Notes: a model not told the origin generated them from the letters alone. A stretch of DNA of 17,627 nucleotides from an uncultured Bacteroidota bacterium (GCA_903944755.1 CAJATB010000247.1:1-17627); one strand, 5' to 3'. Counted from the first letter of the stretch, positions 1-7,300 are shown. Program-made: numbers and translations.

Positions 1-825
1 CAAAGCGCTTACCGTTTCCCAACAACTCAAAACCAATGGATCAATTTAACAGTTGGTGCGGGTACTATTTTAATGGGAGGATTACCACAACTTAGAGATT
101 TCTACAAGTTTGGACCAAATAATAATACTAATAAGGTATACTCACTTGCAAGTGTATTGAAAGGTGCTCCAGCAGAGCAAAAATTCGGCGAATTCAAACC
201 TGAATCAATGAGTTCTTTTGAAATAGGTTACAAGGCTTTGATTGCTAAAAAACTATTATTAGATTTTTATGTTTATTCTGGAAAGTATACCAATTTTATT
301 AGTGGTGTAACTGTGCTTCAGCCGAATTCTGGTAATATTGCTGATTTAGGTTCTGCTTCTACGCGTACTGCTTATAGCGTTTCTGCTAATGCTACCGCAA
401 AAGTATCAACAAGTGGATGGGGAATATCAGGTGAGTATATGTTCCCAAGAAATTTTGTCTTGTCTTCAAGCATCTTCACTGATGAGATTGGACCGTTACC
501 TGCAGGATTTGTTTCTTACTTCAATACACCAACATTCAGAGCTAACTTTGGCTTTAGCAATAGTGGTTTCTTGATCAAGAATCGTTTAGGTTTCAGTACT
601 AGTTTGCATTATCAAGATGGCTTCAATTATGAAGGTACATTTGGGGTAGGAACTGTAGATGGTTATAGTACTGTAGATGGTGCAATAACTTATAAAGTAC
701 CTTCTATCAAATCTTTAATCAAAATAGGCGGTTCAAATATATTTAACCGTTATTATTATACTGCATTTGGTAGTCCTAAAATTGGTGGATTATACTATGT
801 AAGCTTTGCTTATAATATATTTTAA
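1..825 (+). CDS. TonB-dependent receptor, C-terminal part (5' end outside window)
   Basis: The frame is open from base 1 to the TAA at 823-825 (274 codons), so the gene starts upstream; the ATG at 73 is internal. The visible part reads as the C-terminal third of an outer-membrane TonB-dependent receptor: alternating aromatic and polar beta strands, a segment near the start (QSAYRFPTTQNQWINL) typical of these barrels, then a late IGGSNIFNRYYYTAFGSP segment and a last strand ending in YNIF. A C-terminal Phe on the last strand is the usual outer-membrane barrel insertion signal. Members of the family import siderophores, vitamins, glycans or other large substrates using TonB energy. The plug and N-terminal domains are not in view, so the substrate cannot be called, and no SusD-like partner follows. 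Confidence is high for the family and nil for the ligand. Confidence 0.85.
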   Translation, partial: QSAYRFPTTQNQWINLTVGAGTILMGGLPQLRDFYKFGPNNNTNKVYSLASVLKGAPAEQKFGEFKPESMSSFEIGYKALIAKKLLLDFYVYSGKYTNFISGVTVLQPNSGNIADLGSASTRTAYSVSANATAKVSTSGWGISGEYMFPRNFVLSSSIFTDEIGPLPAGFVSYFNTPTFRANFGFSNSGFLIKNRLGFSTSLHYQDGFNYEGTFGVGTVDGYSTVDGAITYKVPSIKSLIKIGGSNIFNRYYYTAFGSPKIGGLYYVSFAYNIF

Positions 826-850
826 GTATTTAGGGTGGGTTAGACCCGAT

Positions 851-885
851 ATCCCTCTCCGGTTAAACGGGGAGGGATTTTTTTT
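851..885 (+). terminator. Rho-independent terminator after the TonB receptor gene
   Basis: A 10-bp stem (851-860 with 869-878, one G-T pair) encloses the 8-nt loop GGTTAAAC and is followed by a run of eight T residues. It starts 25 nt after the receptor stop codon and separates that gene from pdhB. Confidence 0.85.
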
Positions 886-920
886 ATGCAATAGAATTAC
901 TTTTTTCCTATATAAAACTC

Positions 921-928
921 TATTTTTG
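921..928 (+). promoter_or_regulatory. Candidate -7 box of the pdhB promoter
   Basis: TATTTTTG at 921-928 fits the Bacteroidota sigma -7 consensus TAnnTTTG and ends 23 nt before the pdhB ATG. The identical octamer occurs at the same distance before the ferredoxin start at 10827. No clear -33 TTG element is visible, so this rests on the -7 box and its position. Confidence 0.55.
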
Positions 929-951
929 CAATTCAAAATAAACTTAATTGC

Positions 952-1938
952 ATGCGATCAATAGCCTTTAGAGAAGCCCTTAGAGAAGCGATGAATGAAG
1001 AGATGAGAAGAGACGATAGTGTATTTTTAATGGGGGAGGAAGTAGCGGAGTATAATGGTGCTTATAAAGTAAGTCAGGGTATGTTAGCCGAATTTGGTCC
1101 CAAACGCGTTATTGATACACCCATCTCTGAATTAGGATTTACTGCTGTTGCAGTAGGTGCTGCGCAAAATGGTTTAAGGCCAATTGTGGAATTTATGACT
1201 TGGAATTTCGCTGTACTGCCTTTAGACCAAATTTTAAATACTGCTAGTAAAATGTTGGCAATGAGCGGTGGTCAAATTGGTTGCCCAATTGTAATGAGAG
1301 GACCTAATGGAAGTGCTGGCCAATTAGGCGCTCAGCATTCCACTGCATTTGAAAGTTATTTAGCAAATATTCCTGGTATAAAAGTGGTGTCTCCATCGAA
1401 TGGTTATGATGCGAAAGGTTTATTAAAACAAGCTATTCGCTATGAACAAGATCCTATCATGTTTTTGGAAAGTGAAGTAATGTATGGCGATAAGTGCGAA
1501 GTGCCTGAAGAAGAATATTACATAGCATTAGGCAAGGCGGATGTTAAAAAAGTAGGAAGCGATATAACTATTGTTTCTTACAATAAAATGATGAAAGTGG
1601 CATTAGGTGCTGCTGCTGAACTTGAGAAAGAAGGCATTAGTGCGGAAGTAGTTGACTTAAGAACTATTCGTCCTTTGGATTGGATGACAGTTTTAGAAAG
1701 TGTGAAGAAAACAAATCGTTTAGTGATTATTGAAGAGCAATGGCCATTCGCTTCTGTTTCTTCTGAGTTGTCTTACCGTATTCAAAAAGAAGGCTTCGAC
1801 TACCTTGATGCCCCAATTAGAAGAATCACTAGCGCGGACGCTCCTATGCATTATGCTCCTAATTTAACTGCTTTGGCAATACCGGATATAGCTAGGTCGG
1901 TAAAATTAGTAAAGGAAGTATTGCAACAATATAAATAA
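952..1938 (+). CDS. pdhB: Pyruvate dehydrogenase E1 component, beta subunit
   Basis: The 328-aa protein is full length for the beta subunit of the two-chain (alpha2beta2) 2-oxoacid dehydrogenase E1, which decarboxylates pyruvate with thiamine diphosphate and transfers acetyl to lipoyl-E2. The N-terminal pyrimidine-binding domain carries MGEEVAEYNGAYKVSQG (from about residue 27), which holds the conserved glutamate that activates the cofactor, followed by DTPISELGF and GPNGSAGQLGAQHS. The C-terminal transketolase-like domain has VVDLRTIRPLDW and VIIEEQWP (about residues 225-265). The ATG at 952 gives the usual short N-terminus MRSIAFREAL. No E1 alpha or E2 gene is adjacent; the upstream gene is an unrelated receptor. 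A branched-chain oxoacid E1 beta is the main alternative, but the sequence pattern fits the pyruvate enzyme better. A terminator follows. Confidence 0.9.
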   Translation: MRSIAFREALREAMNEEMRRDDSVFLMGEEVAEYNGAYKVSQGMLAEFGPKRVIDTPISELGFTAVAVGAAQNGLRPIVEFMTWNFAVLPLDQILNTASKMLAMSGGQIGCPIVMRGPNGSAGQLGAQHSTAFESYLANIPGIKVVSPSNGYDAKGLLKQAIRYEQDPIMFLESEVMYGDKCEVPEEEYYIALGKADVKKVGSDITIVSYNKMMKVALGAAAELEKEGISAEVVDLRTIRPLDWMTVLESVKKTNRLVIIEEQWPFASVSSELSYRIQKEGFDYLDAPIRRITSADAPMHYAPNLTALAIPDIARSVKLVKEVLQQYK

Positions 1939-1995
1939 GTAATCCTTGTTTTAGGCCTTTTATGTAGTAAAATTGGCTCGAAAAAATCTTTTTAT

Positions 1996-2022
1996 AAATA
2001 TCCCCCACAAAGGGATATTTTT
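1996..2022 (+). terminator. Rho-independent terminator after pdhB
   Basis: A perfect 9-bp stem (1996-2004 with 2012-2020) with a 7-nt loop runs directly into five T residues (2018-2022). It lies 57 nt after the pdhB stop and only 24 nt before the signal peptidase ATG, leaving little room for a separate promoter downstream of it. Confidence 0.75.
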
Positions 2023-2046
2023 GTTATGTATAATTAATTTCAATTT

Positions 2047-3558
2047 ATGGGCATATTTATATTTCTTATTTTCGTTTTAGGTTGGCATATTGGTATTTAC
2101 GGCATGTTAAAAAAAGCAGGCGTAGAAAGTACAAAAGCAATTATTCCTTTTTACAATACCTGGGAAGTAGTTAAACTCTGTAATATTCCTAAGTTTTGGT
2201 TTTGGCTTCAGTTAATTCCAATTTTGGGACAATTTGTTAGCTTGTGGATTTCAATTCTTTTTGTGATGCATTTTAAAAGAGTAAGTTTAATTCATCATGC
2301 GTTAACAGTTTTGGCTCCTTTTATTTATTTACCCTACTTAGGGTTTTCTAAGAACGAAAAATGGCATGGCAATGAAGCCTTAGCACATTACCATAAATCT
2401 GCGTCGAGGGAATGGATTGACGCAGCTGTATTCGCTGTAGTAGCAGCCACCTTAATTAGAACATTTTTATTTGAGGCGTATGTGATACCTACTGAGAGTA
2501 TGGAAAAAACTCTCTTGGTGAACGACTTTTTATTTGTGGACAAAGTAACTTATGGTGGCAGGATACCACAAACACCATTGTCTTTTCCTTTCGTACATAA
2601 CACCTTGCCAGGCGCACCCACAACCCCTTCTTATTTAAAATGGATCCAAATTGACTATACGCGACTTCCAAAATTGAGGGCTATAAACAGAAACGATGTT
2701 GTTGTGTTTAATTTTCCTGCAGGAGACACCATTATAAACCTGCCAGAGTTTGGAAGCAAGATTCCTTATTATGATGTATTAAGAAGTGAGCAATACAATA
2801 ACGACAGAGACAAGTTGAAAAATGATTACCCAATTTTAGTACATCCTATTGACAAAACTGACAACTATATTAAAAGATGCGTTGGTATACCAGGGGATGT
2901 AATTCAAGTTAAGGGAAGTCAACTATGGGTTAATAATGCTCCAGCGTTTCTACCTGCTTATGCGCAATCAGAATATTTAGTAGAGACCAATGGCGCACCT
3001 ATACCTGAAGATTTTATAGAAGACACCATAGGTATTAACATTACAGAAGCAACTTCGGATTTTCAAGTAATGGATATTAAGCCTAACAGTTTTAAAATAA
3101 ATATGACTGCTTCAGCTGCCGCAAGTTTAAAAAAATTGCCTCAAGTTAAATTCGTAGAATTATTTCAGGACAATACAGTTGGATACACTTTTCCTAATGA
3201 TGTAGTGCATTTCCCTTATTCAGTTGACAACTTTGGTCCCGTTCGTATTCCCAAAAAAGGGGATAAAATTATTTTAGCGGATAGTACTATTGAATTATAC
3301 CAAAGGTTAATTACTAACTACGAACACAATACACTTGAAAATAGAAACGGGAAGTATTTTATTAATGGTGTTGAAACAAAAAATTACATAATAAAGTTAG
3401 ATTACTATTGGATGATGGGAGACAATAGACACAGGAGCCAGGATAGCCGCTTTTGGGGATTTGTTCCTGAAACCCATATTGTGGGTCGTGCAGCACTCAT
3501 TTGGTTTAGTTATAGCCAGTCAGTAAGGTGGAACAGATTGTTCAAACTGATAAAATAA
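2047..3558 (+). CDS. lepB: Signal peptidase I, long Bacteroidota form
   Basis: The 503-aa inner-membrane serine protease removes signal peptides from exported proteins. The N-terminus has hydrophobic stretches at about residues 1-20, 50-75 and 82-100 that precede the protease (an extra membrane module), then the usual anchor at about 125-145. The S26 motifs follow: IPTESMEKTLL with nucleophile Ser151, the general-base region DNYIKRCVGIPGD with Lys276, and the box GDNRHRSQDSRFWG from residue 458. The protein is much longer than the 324-aa E. coli enzyme because of insertions at about 183-268 and 285-450, common in this phylum. Both catalytic residues are present, so it should be active. The ATG at 2047 is the first in frame. 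The cytidine deaminase gene follows after 15 nt, probably in the same transcript. The function of the inserts is unknown. Confidence 0.93.
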   Translation: MGIFIFLIFVLGWHIGIYGMLKKAGVESTKAIIPFYNTWEVVKLCNIPKFWFWLQLIPILGQFVSLWISILFVMHFKRVSLIHHALTVLAPFIYLPYLGFSKNEKWHGNEALAHYHKSASREWIDAAVFAVVAATLIRTFLFEAYVIPTESMEKTLLVNDFLFVDKVTYGGRIPQTPLSFPFVHNTLPGAPTTPSYLKWIQIDYTRLPKLRAINRNDVVVFNFPAGDTIINLPEFGSKIPYYDVLRSEQYNNDRDKLKNDYPILVHPIDKTDNYIKRCVGIPGDVIQVKGSQLWVNNAPAFLPAYAQSEYLVETNGAPIPEDFIEDTIGINITEATSDFQVMDIKPNSFKINMTASAAASLKKLPQVKFVELFQDNTVGYTFPNDVVHFPYSVDNFGPVRIPKKGDKIILADSTIELYQRLITNYEHNTLENRNGKYFINGVETKNYIIKLDYYWMMGDNRHRSQDSRFWGFVPETHIVGRAALIWFSYSQSVRWNRLFKLIK

Positions 3559-3573
3559 CAATTAAATTTAGGT

Positions 3574-4071
3574 ATGATTAAGAAAATAGAAATTGAATAC
3601 GAGCTGTTGGACCATTCAGGATTACTATCTCAGGAGGACCAATTGGTTTTAGAAGCGGCAAGAAAAGCAACTCAAACAGCTTATGCTCCCTATTCTAATT
3701 TCTTGGTAGGTGCGGCAGCTAGGTTAAGCTCAAATGAAATTGTTATTGGATCAAATCAGGAAAGCGCAAGTTATCCCGTGGGCATTTGCGCAGAAAGAAC
3801 GCTTTTAAATAGCGTTGGGAGTCAATTTTCGGGCGAAAAAATACAAGTCCTTGCAGTTAGCTATGACGCCATTGGAAAGCCGTCAGTTGATCCCTTATCT
3901 CCATGTGGAATGTGTAGACAGTCTTTGCTTGATTTTGAAAATCGTTACCAAGCACCAATTAGGATAATTTTATCAGGTTTAGAAGGGCCGGTTCAGGTTT
4001 TCAATTCCGCTGCACATCTACTTCCTTTTGGGTTTAATGGGTCTATTTTCAAGGAATTAAGAGGGAAGTAG
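3574..4071 (+). CDS. cdd: Cytidine deaminase
   Basis: The 165-aa zinc enzyme deaminates cytidine and deoxycytidine to uridine and deoxyuridine in pyrimidine salvage. The motifs are complete: CAERT, with zinc ligand Cys72 and catalytic Glu74, and PCGMCRQ, with zinc ligands Cys111 and Cys114. The substrate-loop segment AYAPYSNFLVGAA (about residues 36-48) is typical. The protein is somewhat longer than the 130-140 aa tetrameric enzymes, mainly through an N-terminal extension of about 20 residues, as in many Bacteroidota. It begins 15 nt after lepB and probably shares its transcript. The gene converges with the methyltransferase gene at 4106. Confidence 0.93.
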   Translation: MIKKIEIEYELLDHSGLLSQEDQLVLEAARKATQTAYAPYSNFLVGAAARLSSNEIVIGSNQESASYPVGICAERTLLNSVGSQFSGEKIQVLAVSYDAIGKPSVDPLSPCGMCRQSLLDFENRYQAPIRIILSGLEGPVQVFNSAAHLLPFGFNGSIFKELRGK

Positions 4072-4078
4072 TTGCTCT

Positions 4079-4103
4079 TGCACTACAATTCCATTATAGT
4101 GCA
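4079..4103. terminator. Possible bidirectional terminator between cdd and ogt
   Basis: Perfect 7-bp arms TGCACTA (4079-4085) and TAGTGCA (4097-4103) enclose an 11-nt loop in the 34-bp gap between convergent genes. T-runs on either side are weak, so this is a candidate based on location and symmetry. Confidence 0.35.
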
Positions 4104-4105
4104 CT

Positions 4106-4609
4106 TTAAAATAAGGTTTGCACTCCTAAGGCAAGCCTAAATTCATGCTGTAGTAGCCATTTCTTTCTTGCTTTACCCCAAGCATAACCCACTAATGATT
4201 GGTCAGCACCTATTATCCTATGACAAGGAACAATAATCGCAATTTTATTTTTTCCATTTGCCGATGCTGCTGCACGTACTAAGTTTGGGTCCCCTAATTT
4301 TTTTGCTAGTTCTCCATAACTTAAGGTTTTGCCAAAAGGTAATTCATATAGTTCCTTCCAAACTTTCTGTTGAAATTCGGTTCCCTCCTGATTAATAGGT
4401 ACCGTAAAATGTCTTCTTTTGCCTGCAAAGTATTCAATTAATTCGTCTACGCATTGGTGTATGACGGCTGGTTGGTCAGCATCGTTTTCGAAAAAGCCTG
4501 CGCCTTCGGAGGGGGCAATAAAAACCAGTTCTTCAATACAATAATCGGACGCAACAATTTTCATTTGGCCAATGGGGCTGTGATAAATATGTGCGGTTTG
4601 AACTAACAT
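4106..4609 (-). CDS. ogt: Methylated-DNA--protein-cysteine S-methyltransferase
   Basis: The 167-aa suicide repair protein transfers the methyl group from O6-methylguanine (and O4-methylthymine) in DNA to its own cysteine. The active-site motif is IVPCHRIIG with Cys129. GTEFQQKVWKELYELPFGKTLSYGELA (about residues 76-102) is the helix-turn-helix region, and VRAAASANGKN holds the arginine finger (about Arg112) and the Asn hinge. In that last motif the usual RAVG reads RAAA, a mild difference. There is no AdaA-type zinc domain, so it is an Ogt-type enzyme rather than the Ada sensor. The start overlaps the stop of the upstream transglutaminase-like gene by 7 nt (ATGTTAG), indicating translational coupling. 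Confidence 0.92.
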   Translation of the reverse strand: MLVQTAHIYHSPIGQMKIVASDYCIEELVFIAPSEGAGFFENDADQPAVIHQCVDELIEYFAGKRRHFTVPINQEGTEFQQKVWKELYELPFGKTLSYGELAKKLGDPNLVRAAASANGKNKIAIIVPCHRIIGADQSLVGYAWGKARKKWLLQHEFRLALGVQTLF

Positions 4610-5481
4610 GAGTTGTCTAATAAGTTGGCAAGTTCGGTAAGGTCCTTTTGTTTATACTGTACAGTTGGACTCGTAAAACATTTAGCTAATTCTAATAAAT
4701 GTTTTTGTATAACCCGCACATTTGAAAGGGCCTTATAATAAACATTTTTAGGTTCAATATTGGAGCGTAAAAAATATTGGTCTAGGTCCTTTTGAGAGAA
4801 AGCATGCCCGGTTGTTCCTTCAACATAAAACTGAATATATTCTTGCGGGTTTGTATACACTTGTTCTTCATCGTAGTCTGCTGCATAAAAAGCAATAATA
4901 CATTGCTTTGGGATGTTTATATAATGTGCTTCAAGTTCTAGTTGCTGACAAAGTTCTGCGTATAGTATGGTATTGGCAAAAGCGTTCCCCTTTTTTGATT
5001 GCAAGGGTGCAGCAATCAAAAAATCGGCGGGTTTTTCATAGTTTACCTCAACTCCTTTTATTTGGTAGTAATTAAATAATATGTTTCTTAACACGTTTGC
5101 TTGTTCTAATGGTGTCAAGTAGTTGTTTAATTCAAGCCAAATATTACGTCTTATTTTTTCTAATTGATGACGCAATGTATCGGTTGCTAATTCAGGTAGT
5201 TGGAATTTCGTTATAAGTAATGCGCCTTCGAAAAGGGAAGGGTTTGGTTTTGATTTCCATTCAACAAAGGCTTCTCGTAAATCATTTAAACGTAGTTTAT
5301 AAATCATCATTTCAATACGTTCAAGGGTAGTTTCTTCCAATGTGTTTTCCCATAAATGTTCTAAGTCAGGAATAATAGGAGAACCATAATTCAACAACCT
5401 GTCAGCAATGGTATTAAATACTTCTTCATCAGGGTCGTCAATTAACTTAAATAATGCTTTTATTTCTGTTGCTGTATGCAT
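4603..5481 (-). CDS. SirB1/transglutaminase-like protein
   Basis: The 292-aa cytoplasmic protein of unknown function has a helical N-terminal half (residues 1-110, HEAT-like in feel: PDEEVFNTIADRLLNYG). A segment follows that matches the SirB1/transglutaminase-like pattern: LTPLEQANVLRNILFNYYQIKG, then KKGNAFANTILYAELCQQLELE (about 163-184), which corresponds to the family's GIPxxLSxLYxEVARRLGL stretch. The family normally has a His in a PGHFL motif just after; here the equivalent place reads IPKQCIIAFY, without His. This suggests a non-catalytic or altered fold. Its 3' end overlaps ogt by 7 nt, so the two are cotranscribed. A functional link to alkylation repair is only inferred from that arrangement. 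There is no signal peptide or membrane segment. Confidence 0.65.
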   Translation of the reverse strand: MHTATEIKALFKLIDDPDEEVFNTIADRLLNYGSPIIPDLEHLWENTLEETTLERIEMMIYKLRLNDLREAFVEWKSKPNPSLFEGALLITKFQLPELATDTLRHQLEKIRRNIWLELNNYLTPLEQANVLRNILFNYYQIKGVEVNYEKPADFLIAAPLQSKKGNAFANTILYAELCQQLELEAHYINIPKQCIIAFYAADYDEEQVYTNPQEYIQFYVEGTTGHAFSQKDLDQYFLRSNIEPKNVYYKALSNVRVIQKHLLELAKCFTSPTVQYKQKDLTELANLLDNSC

Positions 5482-5688
5482 GTTTATGGAGGGAATACGT
5501 TTATATAATTACTCAAATCAACGCAAAATATGTGACATTGTTCAGCTTATTTCCCCACTCATGTGGATATATTTTAACAATAGTTTACATAATAAAAAGA
5601 ATAATTCATCGTTCGTAGCAAATATTCTCTATTTCGGCATTTGGTTCTAGCAATTTTGCGTTCCTTTGCACTACCAAATTGTAACCTA
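5482..5688. promoter_or_regulatory. Divergent promoter region, transglutaminase-like gene / desaturase
   Basis: This is an AT-rich 207-bp gap between divergently transcribed genes. Toward the desaturase, TTCCTTTG at 5661-5668 differs by one base from TAnnTTTG and ends 20 nt before the ATG at 5689; a TTTG at 5640-5643 could be the -33 element, at a slightly short spacing of 17 nt. Toward the other gene, TATTTTG-like sequence is seen on the minus strand near 5523-5530. No operator-like palindrome stands out. Confidence 0.35.
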
Positions 5689-6783
5689 ATGTCAAACCCC
5701 AACATTGCTACCCCCAAATTTCCAGTAATGGCTAAGTCATTGCATGCGGAATTAAAAAGAAGAGTAAACGAGTATCTTAGCGATCATTCAATTAAGTCGA
5801 CTGGTAACTACAAGCTTTTTTCGAAAGCTATTATTTTACTTTCTTTATTTGTTGCTACTTATATTCACCTTGTATTTTTCACACCCCCTGTGTTTTATGC
5901 AATCGCAGAGTGTGTATTATTTGGTGGATTAATTGCAGCTATTGGTTTTAATGTTATGCATGATGGAAGTCATGGTAGCTTTAGTAAATATCCTTGGTTG
6001 AACAAGCTTGCTTCTTCTTCCATAAGCGTACTTGGTGCAAGCAGGTTTATGTGGGGTATGAAACACGTAACATTGCACCACACTTTCACTAATATCGACG
6101 GCGTTGATGACGATATTGAAGTAGGCGTATTCATGAGAATGGCACCTACACAAAAGCATTATTTATTACATCGCTTTCAACATGTGTATTTTTGGGTACT
6201 ATATTGCTTATTATATATTTTCTGGATTTTCTTTACAGACTATAAAAAATACTTCTCTCAAAAAATCGGTTCTGTGCCATTGAAAAAAATGACTATTGGA
6301 GAACATATAGAATTTTGGGTGGTTAAGGTTTACCATGCTGCTGTGTTTATAATTATACCAGTATACATGCTAGGATGGACAAGCTGGCTAGTTGGTTTCC
6401 TCGTAACTACTTGCTTTGCTGGCTTTATTTTAAGCATTGTATTCCAGTTAGCACATACAGTTGATGGAACCGAATTCCCTGTTGCTATTCAACCTGAGAA
6501 TAAAATGCCTGACGAGTTTGCTGCACACCAAATACATACTACCGCTAATTTTGCGACTAAAAGCAAATTAGTTAGTTGGTTAGTGGGAGGGTTAAACTTT
6601 CAAATCGAACACCATTTGTTTCCAAAAGTTTCACACGTACATTATCCTGCAATTTCTAAAATTGTAAAACAAACTTGTATGGATTTTAAATTAAAGTATA
6701 TTGAATACCCAACAGTGGTTAGTGCAATTAAAGCACACGTTAATTATCTTAAATCAATGAGTAAGAAGCCTGCAATGGCTTAA
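5689..6783 (+). CDS. Membrane fatty acid (acyl-CoA/lipid) desaturase
   Basis: The 364-aa integral membrane di-iron desaturase introduces a double bond into fatty acyl chains. All three histidine boxes are present: HDGSH (His91-His95), HVTLHH (His126-His131) and QIEHH (Gln305-His309). The QIEHH third box is typical of the front-end/linoleoyl-CoA desaturase-like group; there is no fused cytochrome b5 domain, so a separate electron donor is needed. Hydrophobic spans lie at about 45-65, 68-88, 165-182 and 212-256. I chose the ATG at 5689 over an in-frame TTG at 5641, because MSNPNIATPKF is a reasonable start and the likely promoter box (5661-5668) lies inside the longer version. The gene is monocistronic, with a strong terminator. 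The position of the double bond cannot be read from the sequence. Confidence 0.9.
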   Translation: MSNPNIATPKFPVMAKSLHAELKRRVNEYLSDHSIKSTGNYKLFSKAIILLSLFVATYIHLVFFTPPVFYAIAECVLFGGLIAAIGFNVMHDGSHGSFSKYPWLNKLASSSISVLGASRFMWGMKHVTLHHTFTNIDGVDDDIEVGVFMRMAPTQKHYLLHRFQHVYFWVLYCLLYIFWIFFTDYKKYFSQKIGSVPLKKMTIGEHIEFWVVKVYHAAVFIIIPVYMLGWTSWLVGFLVTTCFAGFILSIVFQLAHTVDGTEFPVAIQPENKMPDEFAAHQIHTTANFATKSKLVSWLVGGLNFQIEHHLFPKVSHVHYPAISKIVKQTCMDFKLKYIEYPTVVSAIKAHVNYLKSMSKKPAMA

Positions 6784-6797
6784 TTCACTCCTCTCAA

Positions 6798-6837
6798 ATA
6801 ATTAAAAGGGACACCAATTGGTGTCCCTTTTAATTAT
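6798..6837. terminator. Strong palindromic terminator after the desaturase gene
   Basis: A perfect 40-bp inverted repeat (18-bp arms, AATT centre) starts 14 nt after the stop codon. The stem core is GGGACACC/GGTGTCCC, flanked by A- and T-runs, so it can terminate transcription from either side. Confidence 0.85.
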
Positions 6838-6877
6838 GCTTATTCTAGTTGTCTAAAATGAATAATCGGAAATAATA

Positions 6878-7030
6878 TATCCTATCGCTCTCAGATGCCC
6901 ATCACGCTAAAAATACACACGTTCATCTAAAATTGCGAACTCGTGCTGCGCACTCAAACATGCGCAATTTTTTAACAATGAACTTAGTGTATTTTCTTTA
7001 CGCTATGGGCAGAAGTTCGCGAGTAGGATA
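6878..7030 (-). ncRNA. Structured hairpin element, copy 1
   Basis: This 153-bp imperfect palindrome folds into one long arm. From the outside in, the pairs are: 6878-6884 with 7024-7030; 6885-6888 with 7019-7022; 6896-6902 with 7005-7011; 6910-6918 with 6987-6995; 6921-6926 with 6978-6983; and 6929-6937 with 6963-6971. The 25-nt apical loop is 6938-6962. An 8-bp extension (6856-6863 with 7032-7039) is possible. In the minus orientation the loop begins CATGTTTGAG and ends CGAGTT, exactly as in copy 2. Stems differ from copy 2 but remain paired. I call it RNA-like because of this covariation. It could equally be a structured DNA or a MITE/REP-type repeat. No transposase or terminal repeat of a known IS is visible. 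Confidence 0.5.
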
Positions 7031-7054
7031 CATTCATTTCCTTTGTATTGTATT

Positions 7055-7241
7055 TTCAAAAGGTTGTAATGCATTCCAATACTGAACTCTGAGCCATAGC
7101 GTAAAGAAAATGACAGAGATGAACGTTAAGAAACTCAGCATGTTTGAGCACGAAGTGCGAGTTCTGAGTTTTAGTTCATTGAAGTTATTTTTAGCGACCA
7201 TGGCGAAAAGAGAAGTATGGGATGCATTACAATCTTTTGAA
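7055..7241 (+). ncRNA. Structured hairpin element, copy 2 (opposite orientation)
   Basis: This is a 187-bp palindrome on the plus strand. Its outer stem of about 27 bp pairs 7055-7083 with 7214-7241 (one bulged A at 7079). Inner stems pair 7093-7097 with 7200-7204, 7107-7114 with 7184-7191, 7119-7124 with 7174-7179, and 7131-7138 with 7164-7171. The 25-nt apical loop is 7139-7163 and contains a small CAC-GAA-GTG hairpin. Features shared with copy 1 are the loop ends, the internal-loop strand ATAGCGTAAAGAAAAT (7097-7112), TTTTTAGCG on the other side, and a GAACT-containing bulge. The copies are head to head. Short open frames across the element (for example 7110-7304) arise from the repeat itself and I do not regard them as genes. 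Confidence 0.5.
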
Positions 7242-7270
7242 CCTAAATGTGCAGTGAGCATTACGAGCAT

Positions 7271-7300
7271 AAAAAATCCCCCCGTTGTGGTGGAGGGATT
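7271..7300 (-). terminator. Rho-independent terminator of topA
   Basis: Read on the minus strand, a 9-bp stem AATCCCTCC/GGGGGGATT (7292-7300 with 7275-7283, one T-G pair) has an 8-nt loop and is followed by a T-run (7271-7276 are A on the plus strand). It lies 27 nt beyond the topA stop. The non-Watson-Crick pair is a wobble only on the minus strand, which supports this direction. Confidence 0.8.

Noticed and set aside
5408..5650. 80-codon plus-strand frame in the divergent promoter region
   Set aside because: It overlaps the start of the minus-strand transglutaminase-like gene and AT-rich regulatory sequence, and its translation is low-complexity and unconserved in character.
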